A DNA stretch of 64,000 nt from Peribacillus frigoritolerans (GCA_030562215.1 JAUPFL010000002.1:1178001-1242000), one strand, 5' to 3'; positions 49,940-60,889 are shown, numbered from the stretch's first letter. The notes: generated by a model from the letters alone, not told the origin. Made by a program: numbers and translations.

Positions 49940-50876
49940 CTAACCATTACGCCCTAGAAATGCATTAATGTAAGAGACAAGTTGTTGTGCTCTTATCGTA
50001 GAAGTATGATGGCTTCTTATAAAATTATAACCGTTTGTTGCTATTCGATTACGTTCTGTTTCATTGTTTATATAGTAAATAAACTTCTCGTAAAAATTGT
50101 GTTCGTTAATATCTATGAAGTGCTCACCAGGACTAAAACCTAGTTCCGTTAAATCTGAGCATGTGTCTGCTAAAAGTAAAGTTCGACAACCTAATGTTTC
50201 AAAATATTTTAAAAGTGGATATTTGAGCGTGGAGCAACAACTAAAAAATATTTTTGATCGATTAATTAATCTGGCGTATTCTTCACCTTCTACCCATGAA
50301 ACTTTGGATGAATCTTGGTCAGATGGATGAACAAAGTGGACGAAGCCAGGATGACCGTCCATTTTTTGTAATATTTTTTGCGCAAAGAATAATAAGACTG
50401 TTTAACACGACCAATTAATAACGCATCCATATCTTTCACCAAATTATAATCTTTAAATATTTCTGTATTTACATGGTGTGGGAGCCAGCGTAGTTTATCC
50501 GCGAATTCAGGATAGAGTCTTAGAAAACTACTTTTATATAATGGGAATATCAAGCTTATTTTGTTTTGATGCAAGTATTCCCTCCTAATATCTACAGACG
50601 CATCTATATCGTGTGGCAAATAACCAATAGGAATATTTACTTTTTCCAGACCTTTCATGCTCCAGTCATGATGAAAATTAAGGAACTCGTTTATTATAAT
50701 AAAATCTGGCTTGAATGGACACATTTCTACTATCTCATCTAACTTTATGGCCGGATCATACTGTGTAGGAGTTAAGAGCACACAATTGGTTAGTTTTTTT
50801 AATTCATTCCATAGATAAAACGAATTCTTATAATAGAGTGTGAGAAATCATAGTCTAAAACTAATATATTTAACAT
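49940..50876 (-). CDS. Glycosyltransferase, CgeB/GT1-like (frameshifted)
   Basis: This is a soluble glycosyltransferase of about 310 residues. It begins MLNILVLDYDFSHSI at ATG 50876 behind AAGGAGG. Later segments are DFIIINEFLNFHHDW, IGYLPHDIDAS and LRWLPHHVNTEIF. After a shift near 50370 come PLLKYFETLGCRTLLLAD and SPGEHFIDINE, the nucleotide-sugar-binding C-terminal half typical of CgeB-like spore-coat/exosporium glycosyltransferases. A further shift lies near 50835. Role in a surface or spore glycan is inferred. Confidence 0.75.
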
Positions 50877-51115
50877 CAATATGCCTCCTTATAGGCTATT
50901 TTATTCAAAATAAAACAATAAGTTCTACGCATTTTCACTATCCTTCCACCAATTACAGCCTGAGAAAAAACCAATCCATTTCGGACTTTGGATGTTCCTG
51001 AACGAGTATATGTTTGGCTTTTTCGATCTGTAGCTCCACCTTTCATCATATAGCGGACTGCCAAATAAAACACCCCGTCTTTTTTAGGCAGGACTAATAC
51101 CCATAACTTTATCAC
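50876..51115 (-). CDS. Hypothetical 79-residue protein
   Basis: This is a basic open frame directly upstream of the glycosyltransferase, with its stop next to that gene's start. It has no recognised motif, no strong ribosome site and no obvious membrane segment. It may be spurious or a fragment of a larger gene with indels. Confidence 0.25.
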   Translation of the reverse strand: MIKLWVLVLPKKDGVFYLAVRYMMKGGATDRKSQTYTRSGTSKVRNGLVFSQAVIGGRIVKMRRTYCFILNKIAYKEAY

Positions 51116-51298
51116 TTTTTGTTAATGATTGATTATAATAAAGTAGATTATTTTTCTCTTATAAACACGCAAAACACCGTCGGAACGGCATTTAAAGTAA
51201 TTGCTCACAATAATCAATCTTACTTCGATTAATTTCCAGTCCATGAAAACAAAAAAGACACATTCGCACATTTGTTTTAGAATGAAAGATCTATGGTT

Positions 51299-51704
51299 TT
51301 ATAGATTGGAAGCTTCCTGTTTACTTTTCCAAATACCTTTGTTTTTGATCCTTAGCTCCCTTTGATAAATGCTCATAAAGTGGATGATAAGTGTATTTCT
51401 CAATAATGAAATAAACGAAAGATCAACCACATCGAGGTCCCTGCTATATGTTTCATGTTCAATCTCTTCAGCATAGAAAGCCATTCGGGTGAGTAGGATA
51501 CATGTCCAACTGCGAATTCAATGGGTTTCAAATGACTTAACTTAAAATAATGATTTTTAAGTTGGCAAGAGTGCCCTTCATAAAATTCATTTTTGGATCA
51601 TGAGATACACCTGGCATTCCTTGGAGGATATCTTTCAATAAATGAGTACCACTTTTTGGTACAGAGTTCATAAAAAGCAGGGTAGTTCAGTTTTTTTCTG
51701 CCAT
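51299..51704 (-). pseudogene. Sulfotransferase-like gene, truncated and frameshifted
   Basis: It starts ATG 51704 behind AAGGAGTT. The 5'-PSB loop, MNSVPKSGTHLLKDILQ, characteristic of PAPS-dependent sulfotransferases, appears after an internal stop. HVSYSPEWLSMLKRLNMKHI and a third-frame segment with the R-D-L-x-D-V-V pattern follow. Only about 135 residues can be assembled against the usual 250-300, with at least three shifts, so real decay is likely. It sits among glycosyltransferase genes. Confidence 0.6.
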
Positions 51705-52015
51705 TGATTCAACTCCTTCAAAAAGATTAAAATGCACATATAAAGATAGACTGCTTTATATAAAGAAGATATAGGTTTTTGTCTATTCTATTCTTAAAGA
51801 AGTTGAATATGCTATATGGAGAGTAAGGAATTGAATATTAACAAACTTCTTAACTATGTGGTAATAACATTCTTATGAAAAATTCATAAAAAAGGATTGG
51901 ATAAATAACTAGTAAGCATAAGTTGTACGGTTAAGAATTTGCACGCCCTTAAAAATAGGTTTATAGCCTTTTTATTTATGATCTAAACGTATTTAACGAA
52001 AAGGAGGTATTTAGG
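51705..52015. other. AT-rich intergenic region
   Basis: This region separates the minus-strand sulfotransferase remnant from the plus-strand glycosyltransferases and should contain their promoters. No specific motif is convincing; AAAGGAGG at the right end serves the next gene. Confidence 0.4.
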
Positions 52016-52738
52016 ATGGATGGAAATCCAAAGGTATCGATTGTAATTCCCTTTTATAATTGCCCTTATGTCGATCAAGCTATTGAAAGTGCTTTAAACC
52101 AAAGTTACCAGAATATTCAGGTTATTGTTGTGGACGATGGGTCAACCAGGTACAGCGAGAAAATCAATCCTTATTTAAATAAGGTTCGTTATATTAAGAA
52201 AGGGAATGGCGGGACGGCAAGTGCATTAAATATGGGGATAAAAAATGCAACTGGAGAATATTTTACTTGGCTAAGCTCCGATGATCTGTATGATAGGTTT
52301 AAGGTAGAAAACCAGCTTACTTTTATGAAAGAGAGAAAAGCGGATTTCTGTTATGGGAATTATTTCTTAATCGATACTGATAACAAAATTATCAGTGAAC
52401 CAGCAGGGATAAGTATGCCGACAAGGATCAAGTTCCTTGAAACAATGCGAAAAGGATGCATTATCAACGGATGTACCGTGATGTTAAAGATGAAAATATT
52501 TGAGGAAGTGGGGGTTTTTGATACCTCACTCCCTTATACACATGATTACGATTTATGGTTACGCATACTGCCAAACTATCATTTTTATTATTTTCAAGAA
52601 CCGCTTGTCATGTATCGTGTTCATTCTGAAATGGGATCAAAAAAATATGAACAAGTCATTCCCCATGAGATTCTTATGGTTCAGAAAAAACATGATAAAA
52701 AGATAGAAGAATTGATTGAAAAGGAGTTATTAAAATGA
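52016..52738 (+). CDS. Family 2 glycosyltransferase
   Basis: This is an intact 240-residue GT-A glycosyltransferase. The N-terminal nucleotide-binding VSIVIPFYNCPYVDQAIESAL, the VVDDGST segment, the SSDD motif (DXD equivalent) and the acceptor motif THDYDLWLR are all present. There is no transmembrane segment, so it acts in the cytoplasm or on the inner leaflet. ATG 52016 follows AAGGAGG. It overlaps the next gene by four bases (ATGA), giving translational coupling. Confidence 0.9.
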   Translation: MDGNPKVSIVIPFYNCPYVDQAIESALNQSYQNIQVIVVDDGSTRYSEKINPYLNKVRYIKKGNGGTASALNMGIKNATGEYFTWLSSDDLYDRFKVENQLTFMKERKADFCYGNYFLIDTDNKIISEPAGISMPTRIKFLETMRKGCIINGCTVMLKMKIFEEVGVFDTSLPYTHDYDLWLRILPNYHFYYFQEPLVMYRVHSEMGSKKYEQVIPHEILMVQKKHDKKIEELIEKELLK

Positions 52739-53772
52739 AATTCACTTTCCCGATCCTCACATTATGTCGGGGTGGAGCCCAGCGCATGCTTGCTGAAATT
52801 ATTAATGGTCTGGTACAAAGGGGACATGATGTCACAATTTTGATGCCTCCACAGGGAAAAGTCGATTATGAGGTTAATTGCAAATTAGTTCGTACCAAAA
52901 CAGATTATACAGTAGAAGAAATAGATTATCCTAAAAGTGATGTAATCATTTCTAATTTTTATCTTTCTGTTCCCTCTGCACATGCAGCTAGCCAAAAAGG
53001 AAAAGGTATTCATGTTCGGCTTAGCTTATGTTATGAGCCAACCTTTCTTCCAAATAATGATGTTTCTTTTCCGGGTTATTATCTGACTAAGCATCTCATT
53101 GTGTTGTCACAAAATCAGCAGCAGCTTATTTACTTGAATCATGGAATTAAAGGCCATATAGTTCCTGTAGGAATCAGTTCCACATTTAAAAACCTACACA
53201 TCCGTGTTCCGAATGATCCTTTACAAATATCAGCTATTGTTCGGAAACCAGAAGGTGGCTTTTCTTGGCACCGTGAGCAAGAATATCTGATTAGCCAATT
53301 AGAATTAGTGAAAACTGAACATCCCAATGTGATAATCAATTTAATCTCTCCTCCAGATGAATTTTATGATTCACCCATTCTTATAAGTCTAAAAAACACT
53401 AATAGATTCAGGTTTTTTACACCCGGTAATGATGAGGAATTAAACTATCACTTGAATCACACGGATATTTTCGTCAATTCTTCGATTTATGATTCTGCAT
53501 CCATTCCCGGTTTAGAAGCAATGAAATGTGGTGCAGCATTGGTCACAACTTTTAATGGAGGAAATATAGATTATTGTCGCCACGAAGATAATGCACTCAT
53601 ATCCTATCGTTATGAAAACCGACTTGGTCAGGATATTCTTCGTTTGATTCAAGATGAGCCATTAAGAACCCGATTAGCAAAGTCGGGAGAAAAAGAAGCA
53701 GAAAAATGGACTTGGGAGAGAAGTGTAAACATTTTCGAGAAAGTAATTGAAGACATTACTATTAAAAACTGA
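52735..53772 (+). CDS. Family 4 glycosyltransferase
   Basis: This is an intact 345-residue GT-B glycosyltransferase. The N-terminal half shows the acceptor-binding LCRGGAQRMLAEIINGL. The C-terminal half shows NSSIYDSASIPGLEAMKCGAALVTT, which resembles the conserved E-x7-E region with GLEAM. It is translationally coupled to the preceding GT2 gene, so the two probably act in sequence on one glycan. What follows is IS debris, so the original operon may have been cut. Confidence 0.85.
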   Translation: MKFTFPILTLCRGGAQRMLAEIINGLVQRGHDVTILMPPQGKVDYEVNCKLVRTKTDYTVEEIDYPKSDVIISNFYLSVPSAHAASQKGKGIHVRLSLCYEPTFLPNNDVSFPGYYLTKHLIVLSQNQQQLIYLNHGIKGHIVPVGISSTFKNLHIRVPNDPLQISAIVRKPEGGFSWHREQEYLISQLELVKTEHPNVIINLISPPDEFYDSPILISLKNTNRFRFFTPGNDEELNYHLNHTDIFVNSSIYDSASIPGLEAMKCGAALVTTFNGGNIDYCRHEDNALISYRYENRLGQDILRLIQDEPLRTRLAKSGEKEAEKWTWERSVNIFEKVIEDITIKN

Positions 53773-53799
53773 TAATTATAATGATGATAAAAGTGAATA

Positions 53800-54152
53800 A
53801 ACGCTATTTGTCAACAACGATTTAATTTTGGTTCCCCGTATACTGGTGCATCATTCAGGACGTAACTATTTTATCAATACAGGTGTTTCCACATGTTCGT
53901 TCAAGAGAATTATTTTGTGATCATTCTACCTGTTCACAGCGCATTTTTATACAAACTTTAGACTGGTGGTCTCCTTACGCGAGAAGTACCAGTCGCTTGG
54001 CATCATTTCTCAAACATCTTGCTTTTACTCTAAGTATAGAAGCCGCTTATGGAATTCCTACAAGTGCAGATATCCTTTCAGGAACACCTTTTAAAAACTA
54101 TAAAATTAAAAAGGAAGGTATCAGTTTTTTTCTAATCAAAAGTGAGAAATAG
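53800..54152 (+). pseudogene. ISL3-family transposase fragment
   Basis: The frame from 53883 reads HVRSRELFCDHSTCSQRIF, a zinc-finger-like Cys pattern, and then LDWWSPYARSTSRLASFLKHLAFTLS and a following Ala-rich stretch, as in the N-terminal part of ISL3 transposases. The remaining ~300 residues, including the catalytic DDE domain, are absent. It bounds the glycosyltransferase genes on the right. Confidence 0.6.
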
Positions 54153-54843
54153 ATAAAGTCATCGGATATATGGTACGAGAAGATATTCTTCAATGTAGAA
54201 TAACTATATTAAATATAGTTGAGAGCTCGTTGCAATATAACGATTAAAAAACTGAAATATACTTTTTTCTTATTTTAAGTGAGGTTAAATTTAAAAAATG
54301 CAGTTCAGAGAGCTACGGTGAAGAGTAGTTAAGCATTTAACAGGTGATGTATTTCCTTGTTTTTTAGCATCAGGCGCTTTATAAGAAGCCTAATTTCTCA
54401 ATTTATGTGGTGAGAAATTGGGCTTTTTATATTGTAATTTTCCTTAACATTGTAACTTCGCATTTTCGTGACGCTAGCCCTAATAGTGACAAGTAATTAT
54501 TATATATTTAGCTATAGACCTCGCTAGAATATTTTAATTTTTAATATTTACACAAAGTGGTGGTTTGTAAATATGTACGGAGTACAAAGTGTAGACAATA
54601 AAAGAGTTAAGACAAAACATCTCTGGTAAAAATTCCATGTCTATTTATGCGTGAATAGGATTGTGTCAGCGGATTGTTACTAGTAAGGGTGTCTTCATGA
54701 TTCGCATTGTGATCTCTCCTTTTTCCCTGATGTCACCTCAATATCTTTCCCATTTTACCGGGGAGACGTTAAGAAGGTAAATCGGACTTTGTTTTCGCAA
54801 ACCAAATCCATTCATGATAAGATAAATAAATCAAATACTAGTA
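54153..54843. other. Long intergenic stretch with one terminator
   Basis: Apart from the terminator at 54386 no gene or repeat is clear in this AT-rich DNA. It follows the ISL3 fragment and may be further mobile-element residue. Confidence 0.4.
54386..54426 (+). terminator. Rho-independent terminator
   Basis: AGCCTAATTTCTCA pairs with TGAGAAATTGGGCT, with one G-T or mismatch position, followed by TTTTTA. Confidence 0.75.
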
Positions 54844-54890
54844 AGGCGGGGTGGAGTCAGTCAATTCTGGCTCCTCCCTGCCTTTTTTGC
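54844..54890 (+). terminator. Hairpin with T-run in front of the YibE/F genes
   Basis: AGGCGGGGTGGAGTCAG pairs with CTGGCTCCTCCCTGCCT around TCAATT, with a few bulges, and is followed by TTTTTT. It lies only 26 bp before the start at 54916, so it could be a terminator of an upstream transcript or a leader attenuator. Confidence 0.6.
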
Positions 54891-54915
54891 CCACCCGATA
54901 TTTGGAGGTTTTATT

Positions 54916-56051
54916 TTGAATGTTATCGTAAATAAATTTAAAAAAATGGGATACAAGCATGTTTCTTTGTACGCCGTCATAGCACTTTGTTTTGTCTTAT
55001 CTGTTTTCTTTGTTCATCACAATTATTCATTCTATGAACGTCCAATAGCCAAAGTCATTAAAACAAATCTGGAAAATACAACTGAATTGAATGATATGTA
55101 TCAAAATGAAGATCGACTATTTACCCAGAGTATAATAGCCGAATTACAAAATGGAGAAGAAAAAGGAAAACTTATTCATCTAAAGAATGAATATTCCTCA
55201 TCCGGAGCTTTTGATCAAGAATATCGAATTGAAATGATTTATTTGTTTCGATTGATACGAAGACAAAAGGAAATTCAGAGTTGACTGGAACCATAAAAGA
55301 CGTAAAACGGGATAAATTTGTGTTGATCGTAGCATGGGTTTTTATCTTGACATTACTTATCGTTGGAAAAAAACAAGGCCTGCTTTCAATTATTAGTTTG
55401 GCAGTCAATGCCATATTATTGTCATATGCATTAGATTTTTATTTGAATACATCAAACATTGGTTTGGTTTTGATATGCAGTATAAGCATCATACTATTTA
55501 CGGTTTTTTCCCTTTTACTCGTTAATGGTTTTAATGAAAAAACATATGCAGCTGTTATTGCGACATTGTTAGGGACATTTTTATCTCTGCTCATTGCTTA
55601 TCTTGTTATGTGGTTAACGTCCGAAAAGGGCCTTCGATATGAAGAGATGCAATTTATCACCCGTCCTTATAAAATGGTGTTTTTGGCAGGGTTATTTATC
55701 GGTTCTTTAGGAGCTGTCATGGATATAGCCATTACCATGTCTTCTTCGATTTTCGGGTTGTATGAAAAGAATAACCACATATCAGTAAAAGCACTTAAAA
55801 CTTCAGGATTAGAGATTGGAAAAGACATAATGGGAACCATGACAAATATTTTGTTCTTTGCCTATATAAGTGGCTCCATTCCTATGATTATTTTGTATTT
55901 GAAAAATGATTCTGCATTGGGATTTACCCTTTCCATGAACCTCACATTGGAATTGGCCCGTGCCCTAGCTGGTGGTATCGGAATCGTGTTAACTATCCCA
56001 ATCGGACTATATGTCTCTATTTTTTTCATTAATCGAAAGAGGGAAAGATAA
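54916..56051 (+). CDS. YibE/F-family membrane protein, first copy (frameshifted)
   Basis: This is an integral-membrane protein of about 377 residues. The N-terminal part has one membrane helix (residues ~18-36) and a soluble extracytoplasmic domain. After a shift near 55235 the frame reads DLFVSIDTKTKG and SELTGTIKDVKRDKFVL, then several helices typical of the YibE/F domain, with MDIAITMSSSIFGLYE and GRDIMGTMTN-like KDIMGTMTNILFFAY. TTG 54916 follows GGAGG. The function of YibE/F proteins is not known. Its stop overlaps the start of a second copy. Confidence 0.8.
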
Positions 56052-56826
56052 TGAATGTATTAGTGTTGCTAGCGTTTATACTATTTATATTAATGATCTT
56101 GATTGGCGGAAAAAAGGGGCACGTTCCTTTTTTGCTTTGTTCCTAAACTTTGGTGTGTTACTTTTCACCATCATTTTTATGACTAATCCAAATATTGATC
56201 CGTATATCGTAACATTGATTGCATGTACGGTGATTAGTTATATTAATTTATTTTTTATTAACGAAGTGAATAGTACAACAAAAACAGCATTCATTTCTAC
56301 TATTATCACGATTGTTATTGTACTCTTTTTTATTGTCATTGTGACGGAAAATGCGATGATACAAGGTTTCGGTGAAGAAGAAATAGAAGAGCTCAGCGTC
56401 TTTTCCCTTTATATTGGGGTGGATTTTGTTAAAATTGGAGCTTCTGTAATTATTATGAGTACTATTGGAGCGATTATCGATACAGCCATGGCCATTGCAT
56501 CTCCCATGCGAGAAATGTATCATCACCGTCCATCCATTAGTAAGAAAGAATTATTCACATTTGGATTAAGTATTGGGAGAGATATCTTAGGAACATCTAC
56601 GAATACACTCTTTTTTGCTTTCTTTGGAGGCTATTTGGCATTGCTTATATGGTTTAAAGATTTATCCTATTCTGTTGGAGAAATCGTAAACTCAAAAATA
56701 TTCAGTGCTGAAATGATCACTATATTTTGTGCTGGAACAGGAGTAGCCCTAATAATTCCCATTACAGCCTTGATTACTGCTTATTTTTTGGTGAAAAAAA
56801 GAGAAAACAAAGAGAAAATTATATAG
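56051..56826 (+). CDS. YibE/F-family membrane protein, second copy (frameshifted)
   Basis: This is a membrane protein of about 258 residues lacking the soluble domain of its neighbour. It starts MNVLVLLAFILFILMILIGGKKG at ATG 56051. After a shift near 56120 it has helices including DTAMAIASPMREMY and GRDILGTSTNTLFFAF, parallel to the first copy's conserved segments. The two genes overlap by one base and likely form a heteromeric membrane complex of unknown substrate. Confidence 0.8.
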
Positions 56827-57050
56827 ATTTCATGGCAAAAGGCTTATAGCACTCATTTGTATTATGGGAATAAGTCTTTGGGTTGTTCCCTAAAAGCATT
56901 GTAATATCCATATGCTCTGCCAAATCCTCTTAACCGTTTCCTTTTTAAGGGAGGTTATGGGGGAACAGGATACAATAAGCCTATATAAGCTTACTGCCAT
57001 TTTAATTCCTTCATAACGTTCATGATGTATATATGGTTTGTTAATAACGA

Positions 57051-57105
57051 AAAAGCTGACTGCAGAAGCCCGTTCAAAACGGCTACTGTAATCAGCTTTT
57101 CTTTT
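57051..57105. terminator. Bidirectional terminator
   Basis: AAAAGCTGA (57051-57059) pairs with TCAGCTTTT (57092-57100), with an inner TGCAG/CTGTA pairing and an internal AGCCCGTTC...GGCT loop. T-rich tails lie on both sides. Confidence 0.75.
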
Positions 57106-57122
57106 TTACCCAAGTTCTGAAA

Positions 57123-58952
57123 TCAAACATGTATGTTGAGTTGCTTACGGAGACGTTGCATTTCTGAATTGAAATAGGCTTTGCTGTAATCACATCCGAC
57201 AATAGCTACGATATTGCCGTCATCATCAATGATTGGCGCAAAGCTTGTTTTCCACTCACCGTACCTGTCTTCGTAAATGGGGGTAACACCTGCTTTACCA
57301 TTAAACGCCTGGTAAGCGACATTGACCATTTCCGGGGACCCATATATTCTTCCCCGGTTCAATTACAAAGCCTTTATCTGCAACGAGGTGAATCAGACGT
57401 CCATCCTCCGTCATGATAAATATAAAGACCCATTCAATTACGCCTTCCTTTTCTTGAATCATGGTAAGTTTTTGTTTTAATTTCTGGGAAAAGGAAGTTT
57501 GCCGGTTCATATTTTTTTGTAGACTGATAACCTCTTCAGCTGGAATGATAGCTGCGGTTACAACGGCAATGGATCGAAGCCGCTGGTTTATTTGTTCTTC
57601 TAAAATGGCCCGTTTATCCACTGGGGAAAAGCTTGCCTCTTCCATTTTATTTCGTAATTTTTTATATTTCCTGCTCATCGTCGGCTGGCTGACTTCCAAT
57701 ACCTTTGCCGCTAGTTTCAATGATTTATATTGTTCCATCGCCATATTGATGAGTTGTTCCTCCACAAGGTCAATTGCTTCCTGCAAAGGCATTAGGAAAT
57801 CGATGACAGGTAGTGATGTGGGTTTGGGCCCTTTAAATGGAAGCACTTCTTTAACCAAAGCAACATCCACTTCCGGTATTCCGCTAGTAATTACAAGTCT
57901 CTCAACTGTATTTTCAAGTTCGCGCACGTTACCGGGCCATTGATAGATACAAAGCAAGTCGGTTGCATCCGGGGTGAAAGCTATCTTTCGATTGTACAGT
58001 GTATTGTACTTTTGTAAAAAAATTGAACCAGGTGGGGGATCTCATCTACACGATTCCTGAGCGGCGGAAGATGGATTGGCACGACATGAAGGCGATAATA
58101 TAAGTCTTCTCGGAATTCACCTTTTTTCACCATTTTTTCGAGCGATTTATTCGTTGCGGCAATTACTTGAATATCAACAGGGTGTGAGGTCGTACTTCCA
58201 ATTGGAGTGACAACGCGTTCCTGAAGGACACGAAGCAGCTTTACCTGAACGTTAAGCGGTAACTCGCCCACTTCATCCAAGAATAAGATACCTTTATGGG
58301 CCAGTGTGAATTTTCCCTTTGCGCCGTCTTTTCGTGCGCTGGTAAATGCCCCTTCTACATAGCCAAACAATTCGCTTTCAATCAAGTTTTCCGGGATGGC
58401 GCCGCAATTGACAGGTATAAATGGCCCGTCGCTTCTGTTACCCATATTATGAATGGCCCTGGCGGCTATTTCCTTTCCTACACCGGATTCCCCCAATAAA
58501 AGGACGGTTGCGCTGACATCACAAACCATTTGCATCTTATGCAGAACATCAAGCATCGGTTTACTGCGGATCACAAATGGAAAAGTTGGCTTCTTCGATT
58601 CCAATAATGGTCCCGATTGTCCCCTTGATGTATCTGGATAGGAATCTTTAATTTCTTTGAAAGCCCAGACCCATGCACCGGATTCAATCGGGTATGCCGT
58701 CATCAGCAGCTCATGCCCTTGCCATGAGGTCTGCATGAAAGATCTTTTCTCATTTTTGCCCATTATCTCATCTGCCAAGCTTGTAGAAAATAAATCTTGT
58801 TCAACATCCTTGATGGAACCACCGACATTAGCGGATTTGACTGTATGGAATAAGGTATTCACTGTTCCGGTCAATTTCAGGATGGTGCCATTTTTATCTG
58901 TCACAATAAGCTGATCGTAAATAGACAAGAGTGCAGAGGTGAAGTGATCCAT
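57123..58952 (-). CDS. Sigma-54-dependent activator with C-terminal sensor-like domain (frameshifted)
   Basis: This is an enhancer-binding protein of about 610 residues. Residues 1-100 look like a PAS domain (TDKNGTILKLTG). The AAA+ domain has Walker A GESGVGKE and a GAFTSA loop, a variant of GAFTGA. The helix-turn-helix, LKLAAKVLEVSQPTMSRKYKKL, is not at the end. About 160 further residues follow, with VFIFIMTEDGRLIHLVADKG and, after a shift near 57345, YGEWKTSFAPIIDDDGNIVAIVGCDYS, which resembles a Cache-type ligand domain. Another shift is near 58005. ATG 58952 is divergent from a perfect sigma-54 promoter, so it probably controls the N-demethylase cluster. Confidence 0.85.
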
Positions 58953-59075
58953 TTATGTCTACCTGCCTTTCATTTAACTTCCTAGTTTTATATTACAGAA
59001 ATTTCACAATTGTTCAATAGTTTCAAAAATGAATATTCTTCCTTTTGAAAACCCTGTTAGCACGGTGTTTTCTGA

Positions 59076-59092
59076 TTGGCATGGTTATTGCA
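59076..59092 (+). promoter_or_regulatory. Sigma-54 promoter of the N-demethylation cluster
   Basis: TTGGCAT (59076-59082), GGTTA, TTGCA (59088-59092), with exact GG-N10-GC spacing. It lies 55 bp before the TTG at 59147. The AT-rich region 58953-59075 contains GTTTCAAAA (59020) and TTTTGAAAAC (59043), a possible imperfect activator site. Confidence 0.85.
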
Positions 59093-59146
59093 ATAAGTTA
59101 AGAGAAGGGACTAGAAAGCATGATTGCAAAGGAGGGAGAAGCGATT

Positions 59147-59350
59147 TTGAATAAAGAGAATCAGTTCCAACAGAATATCAATTCTGAAGATCCCTTTATT
59201 AAAAATCTATATTCAGATTTGAATGAGCGGATCAATGCGTATGAGCAGGAAGATGCCGTGAAAATCGAAAAAATGAAATGGAGTGACGCGACAGGTTCTA
59301 TTTTTTTCATGATTTTAATCATCGCCTACCTAATCTATTCATTTGTCTGA
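59147..59350 (+). CDS. 67-residue membrane protein leading the cluster
   Basis: This is a small acidic protein with one C-terminal membrane helix (residues ~47-67, SIFFMILIIAYLIYSF). The soluble N-terminal part is predicted helical (NLYSDLNERINAYEQED). TTG 59147 is chosen because AAAGGAGGGAG lies upstream; the ATG at 59120 has no site. It is the first gene after the sigma-54 promoter and precedes the NCS1 permease. I do not recognise a family; a transporter accessory role is a guess from position. Confidence 0.65.
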   Translation: MNKENQFQQNINSEDPFIKNLYSDLNERINAYEQEDAVKIEKMKWSDATGSIFFMILIIAYLIYSFV

Positions 59351-59432
59351 AATGTTGTTTAGGTCACCAAGAACAATGACAGCCTTATTCCAAGCCATAC
59401 AATCATTATTTTAATAGTTGGGAGAGAAGCGT

Positions 59433-60844
59433 GTGAGCAAAGAGAATTCCTCCATTTCAAAGGATGTGGCCTTTGGGTTCTTACCGGCAAGTAAAAACGA
59501 CCGGATTTTTAACCTACGGGATTTAATTTTAGTTCAAGTTGTTATTGGCCTCTCATCTTTTGGGCTGTTGACTGGCGGATATACAGGTACAATGCTTGAC
59601 GCGAAGCAGTCACTTGCAGCGATTTTATTCGGTAACGCCTTCCCTATGCTGTTGATTGTTCCCATTACCCTTTATTTTGCGCGTTATGGCATAGACACTT
59701 TTGTAGGGTTTCGAAGTTCACTAGGGTATTTAGGATCCAATATCTTTTTCTTTGTTTTTCTTATTTTAACTCTCGGTTACATTTCAATTGCGCTCTTTAT
59801 GTCCGGCCAGGCGTTGGCAGAGGCTGCTAATTGGTTGGGTATGCCCGCCATTTTTTCAAGCCAAGCAATGGGGGCGCCGTTTTTCTCGATTTTACTCTTT
59901 ATCTGTGCATTTCTTGTAACCGTGAGGGGACCGGTAGCGATTCAAAAATATACCGCAGTGGCCGTGCCGGTTTTTATGGTTCTCATGTTTGGCCTTCTCG
60001 CAATTGTCTTGTTTGGACAGGGATTCACGAAAGTTGCTCATATACTTCCTTCTGAACCCTTTGAAACGACTTCTCGTTCATTCGCGACAGCCCTGGAATT
60101 AAATATCGGTCTTGGCTTTTCATGGCTTCCGTATCTTGGCCAATACAGCCGTTTGTCCAAAACGGAAGGAGGCGCATTTAAAGCTGGATTCTACAGCTAT
60201 GGAATCATCGTCTGTATCGCTGCTTTAGTTGGGGCCCTTGCTGCATTAGTCGCTGGTTCACTTAATCCTTCTGACTGGATGTTTTCCATCGCAGGAAGTT
60301 GGGGCGGCTTCATTGGCTTGATTTTACTTTCGGTAGGGAATGTCGGGGCAGCCATTTTCCTTATGTACTCACAAGCTGTCAGCTTTAAAACTGTATTTCC
60401 GAAAAATCATGGATGATTGCGATGGGAACGACCGTACCGACTATATTCTTACTTCTAAGCTCAACGTTCTATGATGCATTTGGCTCATTCATTGCTGTCA
60501 TTTCCTTCATTATGGCTGTACTTGGCGGCATTGTCGTTGCAGATTACTTTTTTGTAAAGCGCCAACGCATTTCAATAAGGGATTTGTATGACACACAAGG
60601 CTCTTATACCTATTGGAAAGGCATTAACCCGTCTGCCGTGCTCACGGTGGTCATTGGAACGATCGTTTACTGGGCACTCTATAATCCATTGACTTTTGAA
60701 GCAAGTGATTTTTTCCTTTATACGGCTGCCGGAATTCCAACATACTTTGTCGCTTTAGTCACTTATTATGTTTCATCTAAATACATTTTCCGTTTTGAAG
60801 TTGACATGGAGCGTCCACCTGTTGAATTAAAGGAAGCTAAATGA
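59433..60844 (+). CDS. NCS1-family permease (cytosine/purine/allantoin type, frameshifted)
   Basis: This is a nucleobase:cation symporter-1 type transporter of about 470 residues with 12 helices. It has the N-terminal NDRIFNLRDLILVQVVIGLSS and GLLTGGYTG, then GLGFSWLPYLGQYSRLSK and a C-terminal ADYFFVKRQRISIRDLYD. The frame is broken near 60405 in A5. GTG 59433 follows GGGAGAG. NCS1 carriers usually import cytosine, purines, hydantoins or similar N-containing rings. Here the context suggests an N-methylated compound; that is inference. Confidence 0.85.
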
Positions 60845-60889
60845 AAAAATGCACTTTAAAGAATCTAGGGAACGAGAGGAGATTGTTCA

